A stretch of 64,000 bases of DNA from Actinokineospora alba (GCF_004362515.1 NZ_SNXU01000001.1:3844001-3908000); one strand, 5' to 3'; counted from the first letter of the stretch, positions 26,710-37,401 are shown. Translations and numbers: made by a program. The notes: generated by a model from the letters alone, not told the origin.

Positions 26710-27924
26710 GTGCCCTCCGTACTGCCTGACGGCGAACCCGCCCCCGTCGACGGCTCCCTTCCGCCGTCGGCGCTCGCGGGCCTGGGCGCGCGCCCATTCG
26801 GCGTCTACGTGCACGTCCCGTTCTGCGCCACGCGCTGCGGGTACTGCGACTTCAACACCTACACCCCGGGCGAACTCGGCTCGTCCGCGTCGCCGGATTC
26901 CTGGCTCGAGGGGCTGCGCCGGGAACTCGACCTCGCCGCCCGCGTGCTGGGATCGCCGCCGAGGGTTGACACCGTCTTCGTGGGTGGTGGGACGCCGTCG
27001 CTGCTGGGCGCGGACGGACTGGGGGAGGTGCTCGGTGCCGTCCGGTCGACTTTCGGTCTCGCCCCGGGCGCCGAGGTGACCACCGAGTCCAACCCGGAGT
27101 CGACCTCGCCCGAGTTCTTCGCGGGCCTGCGGGAGGCCGGGTACAACCGGATCTCCCTGGGGATGCAGTCCGCGGCGCGGCACGTGCTGAAGGTCCTCGA
27201 CCGCACCCACACTCCGGGACGCGCGGTCGCCGCCGCGCTCGAAGCGCGGGCGGCGGGGATCGATCACGTGAACCTCGACCTCATCTACGGCACGCCAGGG
27301 GAGCGGCCCGAGGACCTGGCGGCTTCCCTGGACTCGGTCCTCGCCGCGGGCGTCGACCACGTGTCGGCGTACGCGCTGATCGTGGAGGAAGGCACCGCCC
27401 TGGCCCGCCGCATCCGCCGCGGCGACCTGCCCGCACCGGACGACGACGTGCTGGCAGACCGGTACGAGCAGGTCGACGAGACGCTGTCGGCGGCGGGTCT
27501 GACCTGGTACGAGGTGTCGAACTGGGCGTCCTCGGAGGACGCGAGGTGCAGGCACAACCTGGGCTACTGGCTCGGCGGCGACTGGTGGGGCGCCGGTCCC
27601 GGCGCGCACAGCCACGTCGGCGGCGTGCGCTGGTGGAACGTCAAGCACCCGGCCCGCTACGCCGATCTTCTCGCCGAGGGCAACTCGCCGGCGGCGGGCC
27701 GCGAACGCCTGTCCGTCGACGATCAGCGGGTCGAACGGGTCCTGCTGGAGCTGCGGCTGTCCGATGGTTTGGCGCTGTCCGCCCTGGATGAGGCCGGCCA
27801 GGCGGAGGCACGCGAAGCGGCGAGCGATGGCCTGCTCGACGGCCCGTCACTGGCCGCCGGCCGCTGCGTACTCACCTCGCGCGGCAGGCTACTGGCCGAC
27901 GCCGTGGTCCGTCGCTTGACCTGA
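26710..27924 (+). CDS. hemW: HemW-like radical SAM haem chaperone
   Basis: A 404-aa product. The radical SAM cluster motif VPFCATRCGYCDFNTY (CxxxCxxC) and GGGTPSLLGADGL follow an N-terminal proline-rich stretch. SLGMQSAARHVLKVLDRTHT and NLDLIYGTPGE are HemN/HemW family signatures. It lacks the extra cysteine of true HemN, so it is better called HemW, a haem-trafficking protein. GTG start after GGGAGGA. It converges with the TetR gene with a 2-nt gap. Confidence 0.9.
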   Translation: MPSVLPDGEPAPVDGSLPPSALAGLGARPFGVYVHVPFCATRCGYCDFNTYTPGELGSSASPDSWLEGLRRELDLAARVLGSPPRVDTVFVGGGTPSLLGADGLGEVLGAVRSTFGLAPGAEVTTESNPESTSPEFFAGLREAGYNRISLGMQSAARHVLKVLDRTHTPGRAVAAALEARAAGIDHVNLDLIYGTPGERPEDLAASLDSVLAAGVDHVSAYALIVEEGTALARRIRRGDLPAPDDDVLADRYEQVDETLSAAGLTWYEVSNWASSEDARCRHNLGYWLGGDWWGAGPGAHSHVGGVRWWNVKHPARYADLLAEGNSPAAGRERLSVDDQRVERVLLELRLSDGLALSALDEAGQAEAREAASDGLLDGPSLAAGRCVLTSRGRLLADAVVRRLT

Positions 27925-27926
27925 CC

Positions 27927-28532
27927 TCAGCCCGCCGACAATCCGCGCAGCATGCGGCGGACCATGTCGGCGTACTCGTCGCGTAGCCGCTGCTGGTCCT
28001 TCGCCGGGCTCTCGGCCAGCGTCGTTCCCGCTGATCCCAGCATGGAGAAGGTGATCCGGGTGGCCGTGTCGAGCGGCACCGGCTCGATGTGCCCGCTCGC
28101 GACCAGCGCGGTCAGCAGCTGGTGGATGATCCCGTAGGCGTAGGTCTCCTCGGCCCGGTGCCACTCCTGCCACCCCAGCGCCACCGGGGCCTCGCGCCAC
28201 ACGATCCGGCTGTAGACCGGGTCCAGGCACTGGTCGAGGAACGCGTCCAGCGCGTCCAGCGCTCCGGTCCACGGGTCCGCCGCGGCCGCCGCGATCTCCG
28301 TGACCCTGGCGACGGCGGCGGACTCCAGTTCCTCATGGACGGCCTTGAAAAGCGCACGCTTGTTGCTGAAGTGGTGATAGACCGCGCCCCGCGTCGCGTC
28401 GATGTCGGAGGCGATGTCCTCCAGCGCTGTCGCGGCGAACCCAAAAGTCGCGAAACGCCTGGTGGCGGCGTCGATGAGCGCGGCCCGAGTCGCCTCGGAG
28501 TACTGCTCGCGCCTGCTTTTGGTGGCCGACAT
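27927..28532 (-). CDS. TetR-family repressor next to P450
   Basis: A 201-aa product. The N-terminal helix-turn-helix (FAATALEDIASDIDATRGAV followed by YHHFSNKRALF) is a standard TetR domain; the C-terminal ligand domain is divergent. ATG 28532 is 7 nt after TAAGTT on the coding strand, so the mRNA is probably leaderless. It is divergent from the P450, with a symmetric site between them, and probably controls that gene and its own. Confidence 0.9.
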   Translation of the reverse strand: MSATKSRREQYSEATRAALIDAATRRFATFGFAATALEDIASDIDATRGAVYHHFSNKRALFKAVHEELESAAVARVTEIAAAAADPWTGALDALDAFLDQCLDPVYSRIVWREAPVALGWQEWHRAEETYAYGIIHQLLTALVASGHIEPVPLDTATRITFSMLGSAGTTLAESPAKDQQRLRDEYADMVRRMLRGLSAG

Positions 28533-28548
28533 GCTGTACAACTTAATG

Positions 28549-28565
28549 ACATACGCGGTGTATGT
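28549..28565. promoter_or_regulatory. Candidate TetR operator between tetR and P450
   Basis: ACATAC-N5-GTATGT is a perfect 6-bp inverted repeat in the 56-nt divergent gap. It lies immediately upstream of the TAAGTT -10 of the regulator gene and about 24 nt before the P450 start, so a bound dimer could block both. Confidence 0.6.
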
Positions 28566-28588
28566 GACCAACGCAGAGAAGGTGAACG

Positions 28589-29794
28589 ATGACGGAGACC
28601 CTGTTCAACCCCTTCGCGCCGGGGTTCAGCGAGAACCCGTACCCGCACTACGCGGAAATCCGGGAGGAGACCGCGGTCCACGAACACCCGTTGGGCTTCT
28701 GGTACGTCTCCCGATACGACCTCGTCACCGCGCTGCTCCGCTCCGGCCAGTCCGTCGAGACCCGCCACCTCGCCCCGCACCCGGTCCGCGACGAGATGCG
28801 CAAAGCCGCGGGCGGGGACGACTGGCGCTTAGGCGGTCTGTCCATGCTCGACCGCGACCCGCCCGACCACACCCGGCTGCGCTCCCTGGTCGCGAAGGTC
28901 TTCACGCCGCGCGCGATCAACGCGCTGGCTCCGCGAATCACCGAGCTGGTGGACGCCTCCCTGGACCGCATGGCCGAGGCGGGCCGGTGCGACCTCGTCG
29001 ACGAACTGGCCTTCCCGCTGCCCTTCACCGTCATCGCCGACATGCTCGGCATGCCGCCGACCGACGAGGACCGCCTGCGCGAACTCACCGGAACCCTGGT
29101 CCGGTCCCTGGAACCGGTCGGCGACCCGGACCTGGCCCGCCGCATCGGCGAGGCGGACGCGGAGTTCACCCGGCTCACCGCCGACATGATCGAGTGGAAG
29201 CGCGCCAACCCGGCCGACGACCTCCTCACCGCGCTGATCGACGCCGAACACGAAGGCGACGTCCTCAGCGACGACGAGCTGATCGCCCAGGTCGGCCTGC
29301 TCTATGTGGCGGGTCACGAGACCACGGTCAACCTGATCTCCAACGGGGTCGTCGCCCTGCTGTCCAACCCCGACCAGCTCAAGGCGCTGCGCGCGGACCC
29401 GACCCTGATCGACAACGCCGTCGAGGAACTCCTGCGCTACGACAGCCCGGTCCAGATGAGCCGCCGCATCACCACGGCCCCGGTGGAGATCGGCGGACAG
29501 GAGATCCCCACGGGCAGTTTCGTCATCGCCAGCCTCGCCTCGGCCAACCACGACCCGGCCTTCTGGGGCGAGGACGCCGCGGACTTGGTCCTGAACCGCC
29601 CCAACGCCCGCCACCACGTCTCGTTCGGCGCGGGCCCCCACCACTGCCTGGGCGCGGCCTTGGCCCGCCTCGAAGGCCGGATCGCCCTCGGCAGGCTGGT
29701 CGAGCGGTTCCCGGACCTGGCGCTGGACGGCGCGGTGGAGTGGAACGGCCGCATCAATCTCCGCGGCGCGGCGAAGGTCCCGGTGCGAACCTGA
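28589..29794 (+). CDS. Cytochrome P450
   Basis: A 401-aa soluble bacterial P450. The I-helix oxygen motif is AGHETT, the K-helix ExxR lies in EELLRYDSPVQMSRR, and the haem loop is FGAGPHHCLGAALARLE with the Cys ligand. ATG follows AGAAGG. No ferredoxin or ferredoxin reductase gene is beside it, so electrons must come from elsewhere. Substrate unknown; a TetR-controlled single P450 suggests a xenobiotic or secondary-metabolite substrate. Confidence 0.95.
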   Translation: MTETLFNPFAPGFSENPYPHYAEIREETAVHEHPLGFWYVSRYDLVTALLRSGQSVETRHLAPHPVRDEMRKAAGGDDWRLGGLSMLDRDPPDHTRLRSLVAKVFTPRAINALAPRITELVDASLDRMAEAGRCDLVDELAFPLPFTVIADMLGMPPTDEDRLRELTGTLVRSLEPVGDPDLARRIGEADAEFTRLTADMIEWKRANPADDLLTALIDAEHEGDVLSDDELIAQVGLLYVAGHETTVNLISNGVVALLSNPDQLKALRADPTLIDNAVEELLRYDSPVQMSRRITTAPVEIGGQEIPTGSFVIASLASANHDPAFWGEDAADLVLNRPNARHHVSFGAGPHHCLGAALARLEGRIALGRLVERFPDLALDGAVEWNGRINLRGAAKVPVRT

Positions 29795-29798
29795 AGCC

Positions 29799-30713
29799 CT
29801 ACTGACCGCCGCTGTCCGCGCCTGAGGTAGCCGAGTCCGGCGCGGCGGCGGCGGCGGTCCGGCGGGTGATCCACCACGCGAGCAGGCCCGCGGGGAAGAA
29901 CATGAGCACGCCGTACACCGCCGCGGGCACGGCCATCTGGGCGTTGTTGAGCAGGGCCGGGCTCAAAGCGATCGTGATGGCCAACGTGCTGTTGTGGATG
30001 CCGACCTCGAACGACGAAGCGATCGCCTGCTTCTCGCCCACCTTGGCCAGGCGGGGGATGAAGTAGCCCAGCGCCAGGCTGATCACGCACAGCAGGACAG
30101 CCGCGATGCCGACGTCTCGCAGGTACCCGGCGAGGTTCGCTCGCTCGGCCAGCAGCGCACCCAGGATCACCAGTACCAGCACCACGATCGACGCGATCTT
30201 CACCGGCTTGCGCATCCGCGCGGTGAACTCCGGAAACCGCCGGTTCACCGCCATGCCGATGGCGACCGGGATCAGCACGATCGCGAACACCTGCAGCATC
30301 TTCGCGGGCTGCAGCCCGAGCGACGCGTCACCGTCGAGGAAGCCCGCGATCGCCAGGTTGACCACGATCGGCAGCGTCACCACCGCGAGAACCGAGTTGA
30401 TCGCCGTCAGCGTGATGTTGAGCGCGACGTCCCCACCCGCGAGGTGGCTGAAGATGTTCGCCGTTGTCCCACCCGGCGACGCCGCCAGCAGCATCATGCC
30501 GACCGCGAGCACCGGCGACAGGTCGAACGCCAGCACCAGCCCCAGCGCCACGGCGGGCAGCACCAGCACCTGCACCGCCAGCGCCAACAGGGCCGCCTTG
30601 GGGAACTTCGCCACCCGCGTGAAGTCGTCGACCGTGAGCGACAACCCCAGCCCGAACATGATGATCGCGAGCGCGATCGGCAAGAACACCGTGGTCAACA
30701 CTGACGACGCCAT
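29799..30713 (-). CDS. BASS-family (bile acid:sodium symporter-like) transporter
   Basis: A 304-aa polytopic protein, about nine hydrophobic segments, with FGLGLSLTVDDF, LLAASPGGTTANIFSHLAGG and a second crossover region near ASSFEVGIHNSTLAITIALS. These are the substrate and sodium-site regions of the bile acid:sodium symporter/NCS superfamily. The actual cargo in bacteria varies (organic acids, pantoate) and is not deducible. It converges with the P450 gene with a 4-nt gap. Confidence 0.85.
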   Translation of the reverse strand: MASSVLTTVFLPIALAIIMFGLGLSLTVDDFTRVAKFPKAALLALAVQVLVLPAVALGLVLAFDLSPVLAVGMMLLAASPGGTTANIFSHLAGGDVALNITLTAINSVLAVVTLPIVVNLAIAGFLDGDASLGLQPAKMLQVFAIVLIPVAIGMAVNRRFPEFTARMRKPVKIASIVVLVLVILGALLAERANLAGYLRDVGIAAVLLCVISLALGYFIPRLAKVGEKQAIASSFEVGIHNSTLAITIALSPALLNNAQMAVPAAVYGVLMFFPAGLLAWWITRRTAAAAAPDSATSGADSGGQ

Positions 30714-30861
30714 GAGGGCTCCCAGTTACCGTCGGGTAGTGCCAGCATGATTCAGACGAACCGCGCAAACCCGCAAGACCCATGCTCAAAACGTGATAGC
30801 CGTACCGATTGCCCCCACGCGGCGGTCCGCTCCGTAAACTCTCACTAGAGGGAGGTGCCAC

Positions 30862-31884
30862 GTGGTCAGTTCGGACGAACGCAGGCTCGACGTCCTGCGC
30901 GCCATCGTCGCCGACTACGTGCACAACCAGGAGCCGGTCGCGTCCAAGGCGATCGTCGACCGGCACAACCTGGGTGTGTCGAGTGCGACCGTGCGCAACG
31001 ACATGGCATCGCTGGAAGAGGACGGCTACATCACCCAGCCGCACACCAGCGCCGGCCGCATCCCGACCGACAAGGGGTACCGCCTCTTCGTCGACCGCCT
31101 CAGCGACGTCAAACCGCTCAGCTCCGCCGAGCGCCGGGCCATCCAGAGCTTCCTCGAGGGCGCGATCGACCTCGACGACGTGATGCGCCGCAGTGTCCGG
31201 CTGCTGGCCCAGCTGACCCGCCAGGTCGCGGTCATCCAGTACCCGACGCTGACCACGTCGACCGTCCGCCACGTCGAGTTGGTCAGCATCACCCCCGCGC
31301 GCGTGATGATGGTCCTCATCACCGACACCGGCCGCGTCGATCAGCGCATGGTCGACCTGGGCGACCTCGTCGGCGAGGAGTCCGTCGCCCGGCTGCGCAC
31401 CATCCTCAACTCCACCCTCGCGGGCAAACGGCTCACCGACGCCGCCGCGAAGGTCGCCGAGCTGCCGGAGTCCGCGCCCAACGACCTGCGCGACCCGCTG
31501 ACCAGGCTTTCCACCGTGCTGGTCGAGTCACTGGTGGAACACCCCGAGGAGCGGCTGGTCCTCGGCGGCACCCCCAACCTGACCCGCAACGCCGCTGACT
31601 TCCCGCACTCCCTGCGCCAGGTGCTCGAGGCGCTGGAGGAGCAGGTGGTGGTGCTCAAACTGCTCGCCGCGACCACCGACTCGGGCAAGGTCGTGGTCCG
31701 GATCGGCGAGGAGAACGAGGCCGAGGAGATGCGCAGCACCTCCGTGGTTTCCATCGGATACGGCACTCGTGCGACCCTGCTCGGGGGCATGGGCGTGGTC
31801 GGGCCGACTCGCATGGACTACCCCACCAACATCGCCGCCGTCCGCGCGGTGGCGAATTACGTCGGGGACATCCTCGGCCGTTAA
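30862..31884 (+). CDS. hrcA: Heat-inducible transcription repressor HrcA
   Basis: A 340-aa product. A winged-helix N-terminus (DERRLDVLRAIVADYVHNQE, then SSATVRNDMASLEEDGYI) is followed by the TSAGRIPTDKGYRLFVDRL motif diagnostic of HrcA. It represses chaperone genes through CIRCE operators. GTG after GGGAGG. It is followed 54 nt later by dnaJ, as in many actinobacteria. Confidence 0.97.
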   Translation: MVSSDERRLDVLRAIVADYVHNQEPVASKAIVDRHNLGVSSATVRNDMASLEEDGYITQPHTSAGRIPTDKGYRLFVDRLSDVKPLSSAERRAIQSFLEGAIDLDDVMRRSVRLLAQLTRQVAVIQYPTLTTSTVRHVELVSITPARVMMVLITDTGRVDQRMVDLGDLVGEESVARLRTILNSTLAGKRLTDAAAKVAELPESAPNDLRDPLTRLSTVLVESLVEHPEERLVLGGTPNLTRNAADFPHSLRQVLEALEEQVVVLKLLAATTDSGKVVVRIGEENEAEEMRSTSVVSIGYGTRATLLGGMGVVGPTRMDYPTNIAAVRAVANYVGDILGR

Positions 31885-31938
31885 CGCAAAGCAACGAAGT
31901 GATCCCCCGACGTGCTCGGGGCAGGAGGACTGGACAAG

Positions 31939-33096
31939 GTGGCGAGGGACTACTACGGCGCTCTCGGGGTGCGGCAGGACGCGACCTCGGACGAGATCAA
32001 GCGCGCCTACCGCAAGCTGGCGCGCGAGCTGCACCCGGACGTCAACCCGGAGGAGGCCGCGCAGCAGCGCTTCCGCGACGTCACCGCCGCCTACGAGGTC
32101 CTGTCGGACCCGCAGAAGCGCAAGATCGTCGACATGGGCGGCGACCCGCTGTCCAACGGCGGCGGCGGTGGCGGCGGCCACGACCCGTTCGGTGGCGGCT
32201 TCGGGCTCGGCGACATCATGGACGCCTTCTTCGGCGCCGCGGGCGCGGGCGGCGGGCGCGGTCCGCGCAGCCGTGTGCAGCCTGGCTCCGATGCCCTGCT
32301 CCGCATCCAGATGACGCTCGAGGAGTGCGCCACCGGCGTCAGCCGGGAGATCGCCGTCGAGACGGCCATCCTGTGCGACCTGTGCCGCGGCTCCGGCTGC
32401 GCGGCGGGCACCTCGCCCACCACCTGCGACACCTGCGGCGGCCGCGGTGAGGTCCAGTCCGTGCAGCGCTCGTTCCTCGGCCAGGTCGTCACCGCCCGGG
32501 CCTGCCCGGTGTGCCGCGGCCTCGGCGAGGTCATCCCCGACCCGTGCCGCCAGTGCGCGGGGGAGGGCCGGGTCCGGGCCCGCCGCAACATCACCGCGAA
32601 GATCCCGCCCGGCGTCGCCGACGGCATGCGCGTGCGGCTTTCCGGCCAGGGCGAGGTCGGCCCCGGCGGCGGCCCCGCGGGCGACCTGTACGTCGAGGTC
32701 GAGGAACTGCCCCACGCGACCTTCGAGCGCGCGGGAGCCGACCTGCACTGCACCCTGCGGGTTCCGATGACCACCGCCGCCCTCGGCGCGGTCGTCCCGC
32801 TGGAGACCCTCGACGGGCCGCTCGACATCGAACTCGAACCGGGCACCCAGCCCGACACCGAGCTGGTCATGGCGGGCCGCGGCCTGCCGCGCCTGCGGTC
32901 GACCGGCCGCGTCGACGGCCGGGGCGACCTGCACGTGCACATCGAGGTCGAGGTCCCGACGAAGCTTGACGCGCGGCAGACCGAGTTGCTGCGCGAGTTG
33001 GCCGAACTGCGCGGCGAAGAGGAGCACACGCTCGCCATCGCGAGCGCGCGCCAGGGCGGACTGTTCTCCCGCCTGCGCCAGCGCCACGCCCGATGA
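31939..33096 (+). CDS. dnaJ: Chaperone DnaJ (DnaJ2 type)
   Basis: A 385-aa product from GTG 31939 (AGGAGG 9 nt before); the frame is open to 31912. The J domain has HPD in ARELHPDVNPEEAA. After a short Gly-rich stretch there are four zinc knuckles (CDLCRGSGC, CDTCGGRGE, CPVCRGLGE, CRQCAGEGR), then the substrate-binding C-terminal domains. It stimulates DnaK. Its stop overlaps the rsmE ATG (ATGA). Confidence 0.95.
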   Translation: MARDYYGALGVRQDATSDEIKRAYRKLARELHPDVNPEEAAQQRFRDVTAAYEVLSDPQKRKIVDMGGDPLSNGGGGGGGHDPFGGGFGLGDIMDAFFGAAGAGGGRGPRSRVQPGSDALLRIQMTLEECATGVSREIAVETAILCDLCRGSGCAAGTSPTTCDTCGGRGEVQSVQRSFLGQVVTARACPVCRGLGEVIPDPCRQCAGEGRVRARRNITAKIPPGVADGMRVRLSGQGEVGPGGGPAGDLYVEVEELPHATFERAGADLHCTLRVPMTTAALGAVVPLETLDGPLDIELEPGTQPDTELVMAGRGLPRLRSTGRVDGRGDLHVHIEVEVPTKLDARQTELLRELAELRGEEEHTLAIASARQGGLFSRLRQRHAR

Positions 33097-33827
33097 CCCT
33101 GGCGCTGTTCCTCGCCGAGGCACTGCCCTCCGGCCCGTCGTTCACCCTCGACGGACCGGAGGGCCGCCACGCGGCGGCGGTGCGGCGGCTGCGCGTCGGC
33201 GAGGAACTGCTTGTCTCCGACGGCAAAGGGTCAGTCGCCCACTGCGTCGTCGAGGCGGCGGCCAAGGACTCGCTCGACTTGACGATCACCAGACGGTGGT
33301 CGGAGCCGCAGCCCGCGCCGCGGGTGATCATCGCCCAGGCGCTCGCCAAGGGTGACCGCGGCGAACTCGCCGTCGAACTCGCGACCGAGGCGGGCGCCGA
33401 CGCGATCATCCCGTGGCGCGCCTCGCGCTCCATCACCAAATGGGATGACGGACCGCGCGGCGACAAAGCACTCAACCGTTGGCGCTCTACCGCCCGAGAG
33501 GCCGCGAAACAAGCGCGACGCGCCTGGATTCCCGAAGTCACGGATCCGATGTCGGTGCGCGAACTCATTGCGGTGGCAAAGAAGTCCGCGCTCACTCTGG
33601 TATTGGAAGCCGGACGCGCCACCCGAATGGCGGATATCGCTCTCCCTTCTTCGGGTGATCTTTTACTGATCGTCGGGCCGGAAGGCGGGATCACCGATGA
33701 GGAGATCAACGCCTTTGAACAGGCAGGTTCCCGAACCGTGCGGCTCGGTCCGTCCGTGCTGCGCACGTCTACGGCGGCCGCGGTCGCCCTAGGCGCAATC
33801 GGCGCGCTCACGACACGGTGGCGTTGA
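33093..33827 (+). CDS. rsmE: 16S rRNA (uracil1498-N3)-methyltransferase RsmE
   Basis: A 244-aa product. The SPOUT-knot motif LLIVGPEGGITDEEINAF followed by TVRLGPSVLRTSTAA is diagnostic. The N-terminal PUA-like part begins ALFLAEALPSGPSF. It methylates U1498 of 16S rRNA. It is coupled to dnaJ. The middle of the gene (33440-33680) has a visibly higher A/T content than its neighbours. Confidence 0.95.
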   Translation: MTLALFLAEALPSGPSFTLDGPEGRHAAAVRRLRVGEELLVSDGKGSVAHCVVEAAAKDSLDLTITRRWSEPQPAPRVIIAQALAKGDRGELAVELATEAGADAIIPWRASRSITKWDDGPRGDKALNRWRSTAREAAKQARRAWIPEVTDPMSVRELIAVAKKSALTLVLEAGRATRMADIALPSSGDLLLIVGPEGGITDEEINAFEQAGSRTVRLGPSVLRTSTAAAVALGAIGALTTRWR

Positions 33828-33892
33828 CCCGCGCGAAGGGTCTACCCTTTCTCCTGCAACGCGATCCGGACTTTCGGACGCCCGCATGACTA

Positions 33893-33923
33893 CCGCCGGA
33901 CACCTCCCCCCTCGGTCCGGCGG
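33893..33923. terminator. Hairpin after rsmE
   Basis: CCGCCGGAC pairs with GTCCGGCGG around a 13-nt loop, 66 nt past the rsmE stop. It probably separates the hrcA unit from the leaderless HIT gene. A smaller AAGGGT/ACCCTT hairpin lies at about 33836-33849. Confidence 0.5.
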
Positions 33924-34010
33924 AGCCGCGCGAGGCGGTGAGGCGACCCCCAGGCTTCACCGCCCGCGCGGCATCCTCCGCCCAGACCCGGCTCCCATTA
34001 ATCTGGGCGC

Positions 34011-34355
34011 ATGAATGCGGACTGCCTCTTCTGCAAGATCGTCGCCGGTGAGATCCCGTCGAAGCTCGTCCACGAATCCGAAACAACTTTTGCGTTTCGC
34101 GACATCAATCCGCAGTCCCGGGTCCACGTGATCGTCGTGCCGCGAGCCCACCACGAGGACGCCGCGGCGCTCGCCGAGGACGCCCAATTGCTTGCCGACG
34201 TGCTGAAAGCGGGCGCGGAGGTCGCCCGGATCGAGGGAATCGACCAGTCCGGATACCGGTTTGTCTTCAACACCGGAGACGATGCCTGCCGCACGGTCTT
34301 CCACGCCCACCTGCACGTTCTCGGTGGTGAGCAGTTGGCGGGCTTCGGTCGCTGA
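34011..34355 (+). CDS. HIT-family nucleotide-binding hydrolase
   Basis: A 114-aa product, Hint-type. It opens CLFCKIVAGEIPSKLVHESE, with a CxxC, and ends with the histidine triad TVFHAHLHVLGGEQL. Such proteins hydrolyse AMP-lysine-type phosphoramidates and related adenylates. TAATCT at 33999-34004 ends 6 nt before the ATG, fitting a leaderless mRNA. Confidence 0.93.
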   Translation: MNADCLFCKIVAGEIPSKLVHESETTFAFRDINPQSRVHVIVVPRAHHEDAAALAEDAQLLADVLKAGAEVARIEGIDQSGYRFVFNTGDDACRTVFHAHLHVLGGEQLAGFGR

Positions 34356-34452
34356 GCGTGTTTTTCCAGTGCGCTGTGTCGGTGGCTGGGTCTAGCATCG
34401 AACGAGACACCGACCCACAGCGCGTGGCGCAGAAGGCAGGACCGAAAGCAAC

Positions 34453-35511
<1,059 letters not shown>

Positions 35512-35533
35512 GCCGACCAGGGACAATCAGCCC

Positions 35534-36085
35534 GTGAGTATCGAGATCGCCAATGAGTCAGGGGTGGCGGTCGACGAGGCGTCCATCGTCGCGGCGGCCC
35601 GCTTCGCCTTGGACCGGATGAACGTCAGCAAGCTGGCGGAGCTGTCGGTGCTGCTCGTGGAGTTGGACGTGATGTCCGACCTGCACGAGCGCTGGATGGA
35701 TCTGCCCGGCCCGACCGACGTCATGGCGTTCCCCATGGACGAGTTGGAGAACGCCCGGCGCCCCGACGCGCCCGAGGCCGGTCCGGCGCTGCTCGGCGAC
35801 ATCGTGCTGTGCCCGGCCTTCGCCAAGGATCAAGCGCGCAAGGCGGGCCACAGCCTGATCGATGAGCTGCACCTGCTGACCGTGCACGGCGTGCTCCACC
35901 TGCTGGGCTACGACCACGCGGAGCCCGCGGAGGAGCGTGAGATGTTCACGCTGCAGAAGCGCATCCTCGCCGACTTCCGCACGGCGGCCGCCGAGGCCAA
36001 GCGCCGCGCGGCGCAGCGGGTCGAGGACGACAAGCTGCTCGGCGCGGTGGGGCTCAGCGAGTCGGACAAGACCGGGGAACACTGA
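35534..36085 (+). CDS. ybeY: Endoribonuclease YbeY
   Basis: A 183-aa product from GTG 35534. The zinc motif TVHGVLHLLGYDHAEPAE (H-G-x-L-H-L-x-G-Y-D-H) and MAFPMDE are diagnostic. It matures the 3' end of 16S rRNA and takes part in ribosome quality control. The start is 22 nt after phoH, with GACAAT 6 nt before the GTG as a possible -10. The C-terminal tail is longer and more charged than in E. coli. Confidence 0.95.
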   Translation: MSIEIANESGVAVDEASIVAAARFALDRMNVSKLAELSVLLVELDVMSDLHERWMDLPGPTDVMAFPMDELENARRPDAPEAGPALLGDIVLCPAFAKDQARKAGHSLIDELHLLTVHGVLHLLGYDHAEPAEEREMFTLQKRILADFRTAAAEAKRRAAQRVEDDKLLGAVGLSESDKTGEH

Positions 36086-36090
36086 GCACC

Positions 36091-37401
36091 GTGTCAGCCG
36101 ACTCGGCCGGTCTTCTGGTCATCGCGGTCCTGCTGATCTTGGCCGCGGGGTGTTTCGCCGCCGCCGACGCGGCCCTCTCGGCCGCCTCCAAGGCGCGCGT
36201 CGAAGGCTTGCTCCGCATGGGCAGACGGGGCGCGCGACAGCTTCTGGCCGTCGTCAACGACCGGCCGCGCCACATCAACCTGCTGCTCCTGCTCCGGCTG
36301 AGCTGCGAACTGGCCGCGACCGTCCTGGTGGCCGTGATCTGCCTGCGCTCGATCACGCCGGGCTGGTTCGCCGGGTTCGTCGCCGCGGTCGGGATGATCG
36401 TCGCCTCCTACGTCCTCGTCGGCGTCGGACCGCGCACCATCGGCCGTCAGCACCCGTACGGAGTCGGTTTGGTAGCCGCGGGACCGGTAAGGGCTCTAGG
36501 GACTGTCCTCGGGCCGTTATCCCGGCTGCTGATCCTTATCGGTAACGCGATAACCCCCGGTAAGGGCTTCCGCGAGGGCCCGTTCTCCTCCGAGGTCGAA
36601 CTGCGCGAGCTGGTCGACCTGGCCGAGGAACGCGGAGTCGTCGACGCCGACGAGCGCGAGATGATCCACTCGGTGTTCGAGCTGCGCGGCACGATCGCCC
36701 GCGAGGTCATGGTGCCCCGCACCGAGATGGTGTGGATCGAGCAGACCAAGTCGGTCCGCCAAGCCCTCGCGCTGTCCTTGCGCACCGGCTACACGCGGCT
36801 GCCGGTGATCGGGGAGACCGTCGACGACATCGTCGGCGTGGTCAACCTCAAAGACCTGGTCCGCGCGTCCATGGAGTCGGCCGCCGAGCTGCAGAAGACC
36901 GCGGACGTGATGAGCGTGGCGGCGTTCGTCCCCGACACCAAGCCTGTCGACGACTTGCTTCGCGAGATGCAGAAGTCCAAGAACCACTTGGCCATCGCGG
37001 TCGACGAGTACGGCGGCACCGCGGGTCTGCTGACGATCGAGGACATCCTGGAGGAGATCGTCGGCGAGATCACCGACGAGTCCGACACCGACGACCGCCC
37101 GCCGGTGGAGCACCTCGAAGACGGTGCCTGCCGGGTCAGCTCCCGGCTCGCCGTGGAAGACCTTGGGGACCTGTTCGGCCTCGAACTCGACGGCCAGGAC
37201 GTGGAGACCGTCGGCGGCTTGCTTGCCCAGCGACTGGGACGTGTGCCACTGCCCGGTGCGGAGGCGGAGATCGCCGGGCTACGGTTCCGGGCCGAGGGCG
37301 GGAAAGACGCGCGCGGTCGGATGCGGATCACCTCGGTGGTCGTGCGGCGCGCGGAGTCCGACGCCGAATCCGAGCAGGAGAGGAGCCCCGAGCGTGGCTG
37401 A
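36091..37401 (+). CDS. CNNM/CorC-type membrane protein (DUF21, CBS pair, CorC_HlyC)
   Basis: A 436-aa product. N-terminal DUF21 with about four hydrophobic segments, then a CBS pair (TGYTRLPVIGETVDDIVGVV and HLAIAVDEYGGTAGLLTIED), and a C-terminal CorC_HlyC domain. Homologues handle magnesium or cobalt efflux; hemolysin is a historical name. Its position between ybeY and the deaminase-like gene is conserved in mycobacteria. It overlaps the next gene by 8 nt. Confidence 0.92.
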   Translation: MSADSAGLLVIAVLLILAAGCFAAADAALSAASKARVEGLLRMGRRGARQLLAVVNDRPRHINLLLLLRLSCELAATVLVAVICLRSITPGWFAGFVAAVGMIVASYVLVGVGPRTIGRQHPYGVGLVAAGPVRALGTVLGPLSRLLILIGNAITPGKGFREGPFSSEVELRELVDLAEERGVVDADEREMIHSVFELRGTIAREVMVPRTEMVWIEQTKSVRQALALSLRTGYTRLPVIGETVDDIVGVVNLKDLVRASMESAAELQKTADVMSVAAFVPDTKPVDDLLREMQKSKNHLAIAVDEYGGTAGLLTIEDILEEIVGEITDESDTDDRPPVEHLEDGACRVSSRLAVEDLGDLFGLELDGQDVETVGGLLAQRLGRVPLPGAEAEIAGLRFRAEGGKDARGRMRITSVVVRRAESDAESEQERSPERG

